Assembly: GCF_002024805.1 (NCBI RefSeq)
Contig: NZ_CP014337.1
Coordinates: 1,240,001 to 1,304,000, forward strand
Origin: Elizabethkingia bruuniana
GTDB lineage: Bacteria > Bacteroidota > Bacteroidia > Flavobacteriales > Weeksellaceae
Direction of reading: 5' to 3'
DNA: 64,000 nt
A program made the position numbers and the translations under genes. Shown piece after piece: positions 33,848 through 43,651 of this stretch; positions within the stretch are counted from its first letter, which is position 1; every line of letters starts with the position of its first letter. The notes below the pieces were generated by a model, which was not told where the DNA came from, did not search any database, and saw only the letters and a program-made list of their open reading frames with translations.

Positions 33848-36286
33848 ATGGAAGTTACAGATATTGAAACATCACAGGTTACTTTTGAAGATTTCAAAAA
33901 ACAAATACTTGCGGATTACAAACTAGGCAGAGTCTCAAGAGAAATGAGTCTTTTAGGAAGGAGAGAGGTATTAACCGGAAAAGCCAAGTTCGGGATTTTC
34001 GGAGACGGGAAGGAACTTCCTCAGTTAGCAATGTCCAGAGTATTCAGAGACGGAGACTTCAGATCAGGGTATTACCGTGATCAGACTTTTGCGATGGCAA
34101 TTCATGCATTAACACCAGAAAGCTTCTTTGCTTCTTTATATGCAGATACAGATGTGGAAAGAGATCCGGCATCTGCAGGAAGACAAATGAACGGTCATTT
34201 TGCTACGAGATCTTTAAACGAAGATGGTAGCTGGAAGGATCTTACTAAAATGAAAAATATTAGCTCGGACATTTCTACTACAGCAGGGCAGATGCCTCGT
34301 TTATTAGGATTAGCTCAGGCTTCTAATTATTATAAAAACCATACTTATCCAGGATCTGAAAAATTCTCCAAAGAAGGAAATGAAGTAGCCTTCGGTACTA
34401 TCGGAGATGCCTCTACAGCTGAAGGTCATTTCTGGGAAACTATTAACGCTGCAGGAGCATTACAGGTTCCTATGATTATGTCTATTTGGGATGATGGTTA
34501 CGGAATTTCTGTACCAACTAAAAACCAGAGAGCGAAAGAGGATATGACAGAAATGCTGTCAGGATTCCAAAGAAAAGAAGGTGAAAATCAAGGTTTCGAG
34601 CTTATTCAGGTGAAAGCTTGGGATTATCCTGCATTACAAGATGCTTACACGAAAGCAGAACATTTTGCAAGAACTGAAAGAGTACCTGTAATTATCCACG
34701 TTATTGAGGTTACACAACCACAAGGACACTCTACATCGGGTTCTCATGAGCGTTATAAATCTCCGGAAAGATTGCAATGGGAGCAGGAGCACGATGGACT
34801 GAAAAAATTCCGTGAGTGGATCCTGAACTATGAAATTGAAGGTGAAGAGGGATCAATGGTACTGGCTTCCGAAGAAGAATTGGATCTTATAGACAGAGAA
34901 GCTAAGAAAGAAGCTAAAGACGGACAGAAGAAAGCTTGGGATGTATATCAGGGAACAATTATTTCATTAAAAGATAAAGCATTACCTGCAGTAGAAAAAT
35001 TAGCTACAGTATCTGCAAACCCTGCAGGAATAAATGAGGAGATTGAAAAATTCAAATCACTTATTACTATTGCTAAAAAAGAAGTTTTCCATTTACTAAG
35101 AAGATCTCTTTGGGTAACAAGAGGTGAAAACTCTGCAGAACGTCAGGCTGTAAAAAGTATATTAAATGAATTAACAGCTGTAGAAAGAGATAATTATTCA
35201 TCTCACCTGTATAGTGAATCAGAGTGGCAGGCTGTCAATATACCTGAAGTTAAACCAACTTATGCAGACGATGCTGAAATGGTAGACGGAAGAGTAGTAA
35301 TAAGAGATAATTTCGATAAAATATTAGCAAAATATCCTGAATTCCTAATCTTTGGTGAAGACAGTGGAAATATTGGAGATGTAAACCAGGGGTTGGAAGG
35401 GCTTCAGGAAAAATATGGAGTTGATCGTGTTGCCGATACAGGTATTCGTGAAGCGACAATATTAGGGCAGGGAATTGGTCTTGCTATGAGAGGACTTCGT
35501 CCTGTAGCCGAGATTCAGTATTTGGATTATTTGCTTTACTGTATTCAGGGAATGAGTGATGATTTGGCAACAGTTCATTACCGTACGAAGGGTGGGCAGA
35601 AAGCTCCGGTTATTGTACGTACAAGAGGACACCGTTTAGAAGGAATCTGGCATTCGGGATCGCCAATGGCAGGAATTCTGAACTTAATAAAAGGTATTCA
35701 TGTATTGGTACCAAGAAACCTTACCAAAGCTGCAGGTTTCTATAATACAATGTTACAGTCGGATGAACCTTCTCTTATTATTGAAACTCTGAACGGATAC
35801 CGTCTGAAAGAAAAGTTGCCAAACAACTTAGGAGAGTTTACGGTACCGGTAGGTAAAGTAGAAATTACAAAAGAAGGAACAGACGCTACAGTAGTAACTT
35901 ACGGTTCTACATGGAGAATTGTAATGGAAGCAGCAGCAGAATTAGAAAAACTTGGCGTGAATATTGAAGTAATAGACATTCAGTCATTGATGCCGTTTGA
36001 TATATCTGAAGATATTCTGGAAAGTGTGAAGAAGACAAACCGCTTGGTAGTGGTAGATGAAGATGTACAGGGAGGTGCAACAGCCTTTATTCTTCAGCAG
36101 GTTATTGAAAAACAAAAAGCGTTCAGACATTTAGATTCAGAACCGTTGACAATAGCAGCACAAGATCACAGACCAGCATACGCTTCAGACGGAGATTATT
36201 TCTCTAAACCTTCGGCAGATGATGTAGTGGAGAAAATTTATGCACTTGTGCGTGAATCTAATCCAACAAAATATCCGGAGATTTAA
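33848..36286 (+). CDS. 2-Oxoacid (branched-chain) dehydrogenase E1, alpha-beta fusion
   Basis: 812 residues joining E1-alpha (about 1-380) to E1-beta (about 470-805). The thiamine-diphosphate motif is GDASTAEGHFWETINAAG near residue 189; the alpha part also has SGYYRDQTFAMAI and GRQMNGHFATR. The beta part begins FDKILAKYPEFLIFGED and carries DTGIREATILGQGIGLAMRGLRPVAEIQYLDY and the terminal DEDVQGGATAFI. Decarboxylates branched-chain 2-oxoacids and transfers the acyl group to lipoylated E2. The fusion is the common Bacteroidota form. An E3 gene (lpdA) is 1 kb downstream; no E2 is in the window. Confidence 0.93.
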   Translation: MEVTDIETSQVTFEDFKKQILADYKLGRVSREMSLLGRREVLTGKAKFGIFGDGKELPQLAMSRVFRDGDFRSGYYRDQTFAMAIHALTPESFFASLYADTDVERDPASAGRQMNGHFATRSLNEDGSWKDLTKMKNISSDISTTAGQMPRLLGLAQASNYYKNHTYPGSEKFSKEGNEVAFGTIGDASTAEGHFWETINAAGALQVPMIMSIWDDGYGISVPTKNQRAKEDMTEMLSGFQRKEGENQGFELIQVKAWDYPALQDAYTKAEHFARTERVPVIIHVIEVTQPQGHSTSGSHERYKSPERLQWEQEHDGLKKFREWILNYEIEGEEGSMVLASEEELDLIDREAKKEAKDGQKKAWDVYQGTIISLKDKALPAVEKLATVSANPAGINEEIEKFKSLITIAKKEVFHLLRRSLWVTRGENSAERQAVKSILNELTAVERDNYSSHLYSESEWQAVNIPEVKPTYADDAEMVDGRVVIRDNFDKILAKYPEFLIFGEDSGNIGDVNQGLEGLQEKYGVDRVADTGIREATILGQGIGLAMRGLRPVAEIQYLDYLLYCIQGMSDDLATVHYRTKGGQKAPVIVRTRGHRLEGIWHSGSPMAGILNLIKGIHVLVPRNLTKAAGFYNTMLQSDEPSLIIETLNGYRLKEKLPNNLGEFTVPVGKVEITKEGTDATVVTYGSTWRIVMEAAAELEKLGVNIEVIDIQSLMPFDISEDILESVKKTNRLVVVDEDVQGGATAFILQQVIEKQKAFRHLDSEPLTIAAQDHRPAYASDGDYFSKPSADDVVEKIYALVRESNPTKYPEI

Positions 36287-36300
36287 TAAAATATTTTATT

Positions 36301-37131
36301 ATGAATAATGTATTGAAATTTGTTTTAGCAGGTGGTTTAGGGTTAGCATTAACTTCATGCGGAACTCAGAAAAAGTTAGAAGCATTACAAACAGATTATC
36401 AGAAGTGTCTGAGTGATTCAGGGCAGAAAGAAAGCCTTATTCAGAGTCAGAAAGTAAGAGTTTCTTCATTGGAAGAGCAAATTAATTTGCTTAAAAATCA
36501 AAATGTAATCTTACAGGAAAGCTTAAAAGATTGTGCGAGCAACAGCAACAAAGGATCTATGAATATAGAGAAGTTGATTGGTCAGATCAAAGAATCTCAG
36601 GATTACATCAAGAGATTACAGGATGCAAGATCTAAGCAGGATTCTCTGAATATTGCAATATCTAACAAGCTGAAAAGATCTCTTGATAATATTAATGATC
36701 AGGATATCGATATTAAAGTTCAGAAAGGTGTTGTATTCATTTCATTATCCGATAAAATGTTATACAAATCTGGCAGCTATGAAATCCTGCCTACAGCTGA
36801 GACTGTATTAGAGAAAGTAGCGCGTGTAATCAATGATTATAGTGACTATGATGTAATGGTAGAAGGGCATACGGATACAGATCCGATGAAGCCAAATGCA
36901 CTAATCAGAGATAACTGGGATCTGTCTGCATTGCGTGCAACTTCAGTTGTAAGAATGCTTCAGACAAAATTCGCAGTTAATCCTTCCAGAATGACAGCCG
37001 GAGGACGTTCAGAATACGTTCCTAAAACAGACAACAATACGCCGATGGGTAAATCTGAGAACAGAAGAACAGAAATTATCGTTCTTCCTAAATTAGACCA
37101 GTTCATGCAGCTATTGGAAGCAAAAAGATAA
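36301..37131 (+). CDS. OmpA-family outer-membrane lipoprotein
   Basis: 276 residues. Lipoprotein signal ending LALTSC (acylated Cys near residue 20), a long coiled coil with many glutamines (about 25-120), then an OmpA/MotB peptidoglycan-binding domain (about 140-275) with VEGHTDTDPM and NWDLSALRATSVVRML. It tethers the outer membrane to peptidoglycan. It starts 14 bp after the E1 gene, so it may be read from the same message although the functions are unrelated. A strong terminator follows. Confidence 0.92.
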   Translation: MNNVLKFVLAGGLGLALTSCGTQKKLEALQTDYQKCLSDSGQKESLIQSQKVRVSSLEEQINLLKNQNVILQESLKDCASNSNKGSMNIEKLIGQIKESQDYIKRLQDARSKQDSLNIAISNKLKRSLDNINDQDIDIKVQKGVVFISLSDKMLYKSGSYEILPTAETVLEKVARVINDYSDYDVMVEGHTDTDPMKPNALIRDNWDLSALRATSVVRMLQTKFAVNPSRMTAGGRSEYVPKTDNNTPMGKSENRRTEIIVLPKLDQFMQLLEAKR

Positions 37132-37148
37132 AATTGTAAATTCCTTAT

Positions 37149-37185
37149 AAAAGCCTGTTTCAGTTATTGAAACAGGCTTTTTTTA
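37149..37185 (+). terminator. Terminator after the OmpA lipoprotein gene
   Basis: AAAAGCCTGTTTCA pairs perfectly with TGAAACAGGCTTTT, followed by a T-run. Confidence 0.92.
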
Positions 37186-37340
37186 TTGACTATTGAATTG
37201 AGACATAAAGTATTGCCAATTCTGGATATATTCTCTTTTTTGCAAAATCTGTAATAAGCTGTTTATTCTCATTTGTTCGTTTTTAGTTTCGCTATTTTTT
37301 TCACAATCTTTTTCGTAAATTCGCAATAAAATTTTTTCCA

Positions 37341-38729
37341 ATGAATTACGATATTATTGTTATAGGAAGTGGACCTGGTGGTTATGTTACTGCAATCAGA
37401 GCTTCCCAATTGGGTTTCAAAACTGCAATTATAGAGAAAGAGAATCTTGGTGGTATCTGCCTTAACTGGGGTTGTATTCCAACAAAAGCTTTATTGAAGT
37501 CTGCACAGGTTTTCAAATATATAGAACATGCTGAGGAATATGGTCTTAATAAAGTAGAGCCTAGTTTTGAATTCCCGAACATCATCCAAAGAAGCCGTGG
37601 CGTTGCTAATAAAATGAGCAAGGGTATCGAGTTCCTGATGAAGAAAAACAAAATCGATGTAATCTTAGGTACTGCAAAAGTATTACCAGGCAAGAAAGTA
37701 GAAGTTACTGATGCTGAAGGTAAAAAACAAACTTATGCAGGTCAGAATATTATTATAGCAACTGGTGCACGTTCCCGTGAATTGCCAAACCTTCCGCAGG
37801 ATGGTAAAAAAGTAATCGGTTACCGTCAGGCACTAAGCTTACCAGAGCAACCAAAATCTATGATTGTTGTAGGTTCAGGAGCTATCGGTGTTGAGTTTGC
37901 TTACTTTTATTCAAGTTTAGGAACTAAAGTTACTGTAGTAGAATTCTTACCAAACATCGTTCCTTTAGAAGATGAGGAAGTATCTAAGCACTTAGAGAAA
38001 TCATTGAAAAAAGCAGGAATCGAGGTAATGACAAATTCTTCTGTTGAAAGCGTAGATACTACAGGTGAAGGTGTAAAAGCTAAAGTAAAAACGGCTAAAG
38101 GTGAAGTTATCCTTGAAGCAGATGTTGTACTTTCTGCAGTTGGTATCCAGGCAAATATTGAAAATATCGGACTTGAAGAAGTTGGTATTAAAACAGATAA
38201 AGGAAGAGTTTTAGTAAACGAATGGTATCAGACAAATGTACCGGGTTACTATGCAATCGGAGATATTATCCCTACCCAGGCACTAGCTCACGTAGCATCT
38301 GCTGAAGGTATTACTTGTGTGGAGAAAATCAAAGGAATGCATGTAGATAAAATTGATTACGGCAATATCCCTGGTTGTACTTACTGTCTTCCTGAAATTG
38401 CATCTGTTGGTTTAACAGAAAAGCAGGCTAAAGAAAAAGGTTACGAAATAAAAGTAGGTAAATTCCCGTTCTCTGCTAGTGGTAAAGCTACAGCAAATGG
38501 TGATACTGATGGTTTCGTAAAAGTAATCTTTGATGCTAAGTACGGTGAATGGTTAGGATGCCACATGATTGGTACAGGTGTAACTGAATTAGTTGCTGAA
38601 GCTGTTGTAGCAAGAAGATTAGAAACTACAGGTCATGAGATCATTAAATCTATCCACCCGCACCCGACTTTATCTGAAGCGATTATGGAAGCGGTAGCAG
38701 CTGCTTATGGAGAAGTAATTCACATATAA
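37341..38729 (+). CDS. lpdA: Dihydrolipoyl dehydrogenase (E3)
   Basis: 462 residues. FAD-binding GSGPGGYVTAIRASQLG at the N-terminus, redox-active disulfide Cys40/Cys45 in GGICLNWGCIPTKALL, NAD-binding VVGSGAIGVEFAYFYSSLG, and the catalytic HPHPTLSEA near the C-terminus. It reoxidises dihydrolipoyl-E2 of 2-oxoacid dehydrogenase complexes with NAD. Closeness to the E1 fusion suggests use in the branched-chain complex, but one E3 may serve several. It has its own upstream region and terminator. Confidence 0.97.
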   Translation: MNYDIIVIGSGPGGYVTAIRASQLGFKTAIIEKENLGGICLNWGCIPTKALLKSAQVFKYIEHAEEYGLNKVEPSFEFPNIIQRSRGVANKMSKGIEFLMKKNKIDVILGTAKVLPGKKVEVTDAEGKKQTYAGQNIIIATGARSRELPNLPQDGKKVIGYRQALSLPEQPKSMIVVGSGAIGVEFAYFYSSLGTKVTVVEFLPNIVPLEDEEVSKHLEKSLKKAGIEVMTNSSVESVDTTGEGVKAKVKTAKGEVILEADVVLSAVGIQANIENIGLEEVGIKTDKGRVLVNEWYQTNVPGYYAIGDIIPTQALAHVASAEGITCVEKIKGMHVDKIDYGNIPGCTYCLPEIASVGLTEKQAKEKGYEIKVGKFPFSASGKATANGDTDGFVKVIFDAKYGEWLGCHMIGTGVTELVAEAVVARRLETTGHEIIKSIHPHPTLSEAIMEAVAAAYGEVIHI

Positions 38730-38765
38730 TATAAACGTAATATAAATATTATGTGAAAAATAATT

Positions 38766-38795
38766 AAAATCCACAGCAACTGCTGTGGATTTTAT
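38766..38795 (+). terminator. Terminator after lpdA
   Basis: AAAATCCACAGCA pairs with TGCTGTGGATTTT around AC, followed by T-rich sequence. Confidence 0.85.
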
Positions 38796-38834
38796 AATTT
38801 TATAAACCAAATTTTTACAACACAAAATTATTAA

Positions 38835-39629
38835 ATGGATTACAGAACAGGGCTTGTACTTTCGGGAGGCGGAACTAAAGGCATTGCGCATGCAGGAGTG
38901 CTGAAGTTTCTGGAAGAGCAGCAAATAAAAGTAGATGTTATTTCCGGTACATCGGCAGGGGCATTGGTTGGAGCATTATATGCGTATGGAAAGTCGCCTG
39001 AAGATATTCTGGCTTTTTTCCAATCTGTCCATTTTTTCAATTGGAAGCATCTGGTATTTAATAAGCCGGGTATTGTCAGTTCAGATATTTTCAGAATTTA
39101 TCTTGAACCCATATTTGGGAATTCAAAAATAAAAGAAAGCAGAATACCATTGTTACTTACAGCTACAGACTTGGGAACAGGAACTTTGCATGTGTTTGAT
39201 GAGGACACGGAGTTAATAGATGCTATTATTTCTTCTGCGGCAATTCCGGGTGTTGCCACTCCCTATAGTATTAATGAAGAAATCTATTGTGACGGTGGTA
39301 TTATCAATAATTTTCCTGCAGATTTATTAAATAATAAGGTAGAGAAAATGATTGGAGTATATCTTTCTCCCATGGAAAAGCTGAACCAGAATAAAATAAA
39401 GAGTATCCGATCGGTTACTGAGCGGGCTTTGGAAATATTATTATACAGATCGGAGCAGCATAAGTTTGAATTGTGTGATTGGTTTATTCCTTTAAATAAG
39501 CTAAGCAGCTACGGAAGGTTTGAAACCAAAAAACAACGAACGCAGGAGATATTTGATATTGGCTATATCTCTGCACAGGATACTTTTGCAGATAGTCTGT
39601 TCTATCAGGATGCAAAATCCATTATATAA
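38835..39629 (+). CDS. Patatin-like phospholipase
   Basis: 264 residues. Oxyanion-hole GGGTKGIAHAGVLKFL, nucleophile serine in GTSAGALVGALYA (about residue 43) and the catalytic aspartate in DGGIINNFP (DGG/A motif) are all intact. No signal peptide or beta-barrel, so a cytoplasmic/membrane-associated lipid acyl hydrolase of the RssA type is likely. Its 3' end overlaps the convergent kinase gene by 25 bp. Confidence 0.92.
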   Translation: MDYRTGLVLSGGGTKGIAHAGVLKFLEEQQIKVDVISGTSAGALVGALYAYGKSPEDILAFFQSVHFFNWKHLVFNKPGIVSSDIFRIYLEPIFGNSKIKESRIPLLLTATDLGTGTLHVFDEDTELIDAIISSAAIPGVATPYSINEEIYCDGGIINNFPADLLNNKVEKMIGVYLSPMEKLNQNKIKSIRSVTERALEILLYRSEQHKFELCDWFIPLNKLSSYGRFETKKQRTQEIFDIGYISAQDTFADSLFYQDAKSII

Positions 39630-39970
39630 GGCAGATAAACATAAATGCCTGTTAAAACAGCCGCAAGAACTGCTATTACAACAGCTCCGGCGGCTATATC
39701 TTTTATGATACCTATATACTGATTGTATTCAGGGTGGACAAAATCACATATTTTCTCTACACACGTATTTAGAGCTTCAGTAACCAGAACAAAGAATGAA
39801 GCCATCAATATAAGTGCTATTTCCAGTCTTTCTAACTTTAGAAAAACAATAAGAAACAGGTTAACCAGAAGGCCCAATACTTCAATCTGAAAATTTCTCT
39901 CATTTTTCAGTAAGAACAATATTCCTCTGAAAGCATTACCAAAACTTTTATGTAGAGAAGGTTTACGCAT
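39605..39970 (-). CDS. Diacylglycerol/undecaprenol kinase family protein
   Basis: 121 residues with an N-terminal amphipathic helix (FGNAFRGILFLLKNERNF), three membrane helices and the DgkA signature ALNTCVEKICDFVHPEYNQYIGIIKDIAAGAV. Transfers phosphate from ATP to a membrane lipid alcohol; in bacteria lacking the MDO cycle the usual substrate is undecaprenol. Its ATG shares one base with the stop codon of the upstream M28 peptidase gene (TAATG), indicating translational coupling. It overlaps the patatin gene on the other strand. Confidence 0.9.
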   Translation of the reverse strand: MRKPSLHKSFGNAFRGILFLLKNERNFQIEVLGLLVNLFLIVFLKLERLEIALILMASFFVLVTEALNTCVEKICDFVHPEYNQYIGIIKDIAAGAVVIAVLAAVLTGIYVYLPYIMDFAS

Positions 39971-41325
39971 TATTCCCAGTATTTGTCAACCATATAGATC
40001 AGTTGAGTCATAGCACTTGCTCCCAGCAAAAGCTCTCTTCTGTTAACAGCTTCAAAAACGTCAGAAGCAGAGTGGTGTAGATCAAAGTATCTTTGCGAAT
40101 CAGGCATTAAACCAGCAGTAGATACACCATATTTTTTTAATGGTGCAATATCGGTTCCTCCTTCTGAATCAGCAATATTATGAACATTATAGCTTGCAAA
40201 TAATTTCATCCAATTTTTTACGTCAGCTTTTTGGTTTGGTGTCACATCCATAAAGAAACCAATAGGAGAGTAGCCTCCGGCATCGCTTTCAAGAGCAAAG
40301 ATATGTTTCTCTTTGGCACCATTCTCTTCTGCATATTTTAGTCCGCCTCGCGTTCCGTTTTCTTCATTAGCAAATAATACAGCGCGTATTGTATGGTTAT
40401 TGTTAATTCCTAGTTTTTTGAAAGTTCTGAGTACCTCTATAGACTGTACAATTCCGGCACCATCATCCTGTGCGCCTTCACCCACATCCCATGAATCCAG
40501 GTGTCCTCCGACAACAATAATTTTCTGATCTTTTTTACCGGTAATTTCTCCGATTACAGAATTGCTCATAACTTCCTCTCTCATTCCACAATTTGAATTG
40601 AGTTTAGCCGTTACCTTTTGAGATTGTAATAACTTAGCAAGATTCTCCGCTCCTTTTGGACCAATAGCGACAGCCGGTATTTTTTCTATTCCGTCTTCAT
40701 ACTTCATCGCTCCTGTATGTGGTGCGTCGTCTGTAGCAGAAGATAAAGAGCGGATAATTACAGCTTTTCCGCCTTTCTTTGCAACCATTGAAGCTGTTGC
40801 TCTCCTGTATATTCCGGCATCACGATATCCAAGGAATGTAGTAATATAAGATTGGTTGAAAGGATAGCTGAAAAATACAATTTTACCCTTTACAGCACTT
40901 TCTGGCAATGCATTGAACTCTTCAATAGTTTTTACCAGAATTATATCTCCGGTCAGGTCTTTACCTTTAGTCCCTTCAGAGTTTCCAAGAGAAAGCATAT
41001 TGACAGACTGCCACTGCCCATTAGCTGTTTTTATATGAAGAGATTCTTTACCTCTTACCCATACCGGAACTTTTACAGGCTGAAGCCATACTTTATCCGC
41101 TCCGGCTTGTTTTAATTGATTAACAGCCCATTGGGTTGCTTTTTCGTAAGCTGCAGAACCGCTTAGTCTGTGCCCAATATTTTTACTAAGATCCCTTAGT
41201 TCTTCATAGGCTTCTCCGTGGTTTAAAATTTGTCCCGATATTTTAGAAAATACCAGAGAATCGTCCTTCTGTTGGGCGAAAAAAAATCCACTCGCAATGA
41301 GTGGAATAAGCATTAGTTTTTTCAT
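39970..41325 (-). CDS. Secreted M28-family metallopeptidase (carboxypeptidase Q-like)
   Basis: 451 residues from ATG 41325, which begins the signal peptide MKKLMLIPLIASGFFFAQ; an ATG five codons farther upstream is less likely. Zinc ligands of family M28 appear in GGHLDSWDVGEGAQDDGAG, in FANEENGTRGG and in LESDAGG, with the last histidine in FDLHHSASD. A PA-like insertion lies around residues 110-210. Expected periplasmic or secreted di/carboxypeptidase. It is coupled to the lipid kinase gene downstream by a one-base overlap. Confidence 0.92.
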   Translation of the reverse strand: MKKLMLIPLIASGFFFAQQKDDSLVFSKISGQILNHGEAYEELRDLSKNIGHRLSGSAAYEKATQWAVNQLKQAGADKVWLQPVKVPVWVRGKESLHIKTANGQWQSVNMLSLGNSEGTKGKDLTGDIILVKTIEEFNALPESAVKGKIVFFSYPFNQSYITTFLGYRDAGIYRRATASMVAKKGGKAVIIRSLSSATDDAPHTGAMKYEDGIEKIPAVAIGPKGAENLAKLLQSQKVTAKLNSNCGMREEVMSNSVIGEITGKKDQKIIVVGGHLDSWDVGEGAQDDGAGIVQSIEVLRTFKKLGINNNHTIRAVLFANEENGTRGGLKYAEENGAKEKHIFALESDAGGYSPIGFFMDVTPNQKADVKNWMKLFASYNVHNIADSEGGTDIAPLKKYGVSTAGLMPDSQRYFDLHHSASDVFEAVNRRELLLGASAMTQLIYMVDKYWE

Positions 41326-41353
41326 TGCAATTCCTGTCAAGTTTTGAGTAAAT

Positions 41354-41361
41354 CAAATTTA
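41354..41361 (-). promoter_or_regulatory. -7 box of the M28 peptidase gene
   Basis: CAAATTTA on the plus strand, TAAATTTG on the minus, about 29 bp before the 41325 start. It lies between the DUF1015 stop and the peptidase, so the peptidase can be transcribed separately from the ser operon. Confidence 0.5.
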
Positions 41362-41384
41362 AGGAATTTTTACAGGAAAAAATA

Positions 41385-42623
41385 TTATTTCATGTCATAC
41401 ATTACCAATGCAGTAAGCAGTTTAGGTTCAATGTAAGTACATTTTGGCGGCATTTTTTGTTTAAGGTCCGATATTTTTACCAAATCAGAGAATGGTAACG
41501 GGTGGATTGCAAACCCTACAGCATACTCACCATTATCTACCAGCTGCTTGATTTCAGCAATACCTTCTACTGTAGAGTTACCTTTAGAGAAGCCAATTCT
41601 GTCACTTAGTTTGGTTTCCATTCCCAATACTTCTTTAATCACGTTACGTTCCAGGAAGTAATGATCCAGATCCTCTAATCCTCCGGTTTTATTTCTAAGA
41701 TCATGTCTGATATGAAGGCTGTAGAATTTACCGTCTACATACATGCTCAGGTGATATTTCTGAGAAGGATAATAAGGAACATCTCCTTTTTCGTGAATAA
41801 CGAAGAACTTTTCTAAAGACTTTAGGAATTGTTCAGTAGATAAGCCATTAAGGTCTTTTATCAGACGGTTATAATCGTGGATTTTAATAGACTGGTTGGA
41901 AACAATGTAACTGTAAACATAATTGAAGCCTTCCTGTCCGGTATGTTTTTTACCTTTATCCAGATGGTTTTTAGCATTTAGTGCTGCTGAACCAATTCTG
42001 TGGTGACCATCGGCAATGTAGAAGGAATCGATTTGTTCGATTACCTCTTTATATTGCTGAAGTTTCAGGCGGTTGTCTATTCTCCATAACTTATGACGAA
42101 CTCCGTTTTTATCAGTAAAGTTAGCAACCGGAACATTTTTCTCTTCCAGATTCATCAATACTTCTATCTTGGAATTGGAAGGGTAGGTAAGCAATACCGG
42201 TTCAGCCTGAATTTTTACTTTATCCAGGTAATGGGCAAACTTTTCTTTTCTCTGCGTTATGGTTGCTTCGTGTTTCTTTATTTTTCCGTTCCAGAAGTCA
42301 TCCACAGATGTTAGACCCAGAAGACCACGGTAAACTGTTTTATCCGGCATTATCTGCTCGTAAAGATAAAATGCAGCGTTGTCCTGAGATAGTTTTTTAT
42401 CCTGAAACAGCTCTTCAAAATTAGTTCTGACCTTTCGTAAGTTACGGTCTACATCTTTTGATTTGCTGCATACAAAAGGCTTTAGCATTTGGACATAAGA
42501 ATCGTCCACGCCAGCTTTTAGATGTAGTTCTTCTTCTGTGAAGTTATCTATAGATGCTGTTGTAAATGTTTCAACCAAATCATGGTGAGGTCTTATGCCT
42601 CGAAAGGGTTTAAATAAAGGCAT
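41385..42623 (-). CDS. DUF1015 family protein in the serine-biosynthesis operon
   Basis: 412 residues, the usual DUF1015 length. It starts MPLFKPFRGIRPHHDLV and carries the motif ADGHHRIGSAALN, with Asp205-Gly-His-His-Arg209, and a closing CTYIEPKLLTALVMY. It lies 6 bp behind the serA-type gene, which itself follows serC. The DGHHR string resembles the active-site signature I recall for ParB/sulfiredoxin-fold free-serine kinases (SerK, SbnI); I could not check this by structure. No phosphoserine phosphatase gene is in the window, so a role in phosphoserine metabolism is a reasonable inference, not established. Confidence 0.85.
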   Translation of the reverse strand: MPLFKPFRGIRPHHDLVETFTTASIDNFTEEELHLKAGVDDSYVQMLKPFVCSKSKDVDRNLRKVRTNFEELFQDKKLSQDNAAFYLYEQIMPDKTVYRGLLGLTSVDDFWNGKIKKHEATITQRKEKFAHYLDKVKIQAEPVLLTYPSNSKIEVLMNLEEKNVPVANFTDKNGVRHKLWRIDNRLKLQQYKEVIEQIDSFYIADGHHRIGSAALNAKNHLDKGKKHTGQEGFNYVYSYIVSNQSIKIHDYNRLIKDLNGLSTEQFLKSLEKFFVIHEKGDVPYYPSQKYHLSMYVDGKFYSLHIRHDLRNKTGGLEDLDHYFLERNVIKEVLGMETKLSDRIGFSKGNSTVEGIAEIKQLVDNGEYAVGFAIHPLPFSDLVKISDLKQKMPPKCTYIEPKLLTALVMYDMK

Positions 42624-42629
42624 TTCTTT

Positions 42630-43583
42630 CTATTGTAGTTTAAGTTTAATTAGTTGTTCTGCTAATTCCGTTCCAATTTTTTCCTGCGCATCAATTGTGC
42701 TGCCCCCAATATGCGGGCTTAATGATAAAGCAGGATTCATTAATAAAGGAAGTTCGGGATTAGGTTCGTTTTCAAAAACGTCCAGTGCGGCACCAGCTAT
42801 TTTTCCTTCTTCGATAAAGTCCAGTAGGGTAACTTCGTTAAGTACACCACCTCTGGCTGCGTTGACAATAAATACACCGTCTTTCATTTTACTGAATTCT
42901 TCAGAATCCAGAATATAATGGAGTGTTTTCGCTGTATTGATACTGATAAAATCAGATTGCGTAATTACTTCATCAAGGGAAACAGAAGTTAAGCTGAAAT
43001 TCACCTTTTGCCCATCGAAAAAGTTTAGTGCTACTTTTTCGGTCTTTGGTGTTCTGTTGTAACATAAAACTTTCATTCCCAGAGAAATTCCAATTTTAGC
43101 TACTTCCATTCCGATTTTACCCATACCAATTACCCCAAGAGTTTTTCCTTTGAGCTCAAAAGCTTTGGCAAAAGATTTCTTAAGTTCATTGAATTTGGTT
43201 TCTCCCTCCAGCGGCATCAGTCTGTTTGACTCATGCAGGTTTCTGGCCAGAGAGAAGAAATGAGCAAAAACAAGTTCGGCAACAGAACGTAAAGAGGCAA
43301 GGGGAGTATTGAATACATAGATGTCTTTCTCTCTTGCGTATTCCACATCAATATTATCCATGCCAATACCTCCTCGTCCTACAATCCTTAATGTAGGGCA
43401 GGCGTCTATCAGTTCTTTTGTTACTTTGGTTGCAGATCTTACAAGAAGAACATCCACTTTGTTATCGTTAATAAACTGGGCAAGATGTCCGGATGAAACG
43501 CGATTATCCAGCAGATTAATTCCTGCCTCTTTTAATGCTTTTTCCCCCGATTCCGAAATACCATCGTTAGCTAATACCTTCAT
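42630..43583 (-). CDS. serA: D-3-phosphoglycerate dehydrogenase
   Basis: 317 residues, a short-form enzyme without the C-terminal ACT or ASB domain. The NAD-binding motif is GVIGMGKIGMEVAKIG, followed by the catalytic arginine/glutamate/histidine set in NAARGGVLNE, FENEPNP and SPHIGGSTIDAQEKIG. It oxidises 3-phosphoglycerate to 3-phosphohydroxypyruvate, first step of serine synthesis. Its neighbour serC catalyses the next step, supporting the call over other D-2-hydroxyacid dehydrogenases. Absence of an ACT domain implies no classical serine feedback. Confidence 0.93.
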   Translation of the reverse strand: MKVLANDGISESGEKALKEAGINLLDNRVSSGHLAQFINDNKVDVLLVRSATKVTKELIDACPTLRIVGRGGIGMDNIDVEYAREKDIYVFNTPLASLRSVAELVFAHFFSLARNLHESNRLMPLEGETKFNELKKSFAKAFELKGKTLGVIGMGKIGMEVAKIGISLGMKVLCYNRTPKTEKVALNFFDGQKVNFSLTSVSLDEVITQSDFISINTAKTLHYILDSEEFSKMKDGVFIVNAARGGVLNEVTLLDFIEEGKIAGAALDVFENEPNPELPLLMNPALSLSPHIGGSTIDAQEKIGTELAEQLIKLKLQ

Positions 43584-43591
43584 ATAAGATA

Positions 43592-43599
43592 CAAATTTA
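43592..43599 (-). promoter_or_regulatory. -7 box directly before serA
   Basis: CAAATTTA on the plus strand is TAAATTTG on the minus, ending 9 bp before the serA ATG. If active it gives a leader of only a few bases. No TTG -33 box at the right spacing. Confidence 0.4.
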
Positions 43600-43651
43600 C
43601 AGATTTAAAAATTTACAGATTTTTGAGTTCGTTAATTTTCAAATCAATTAA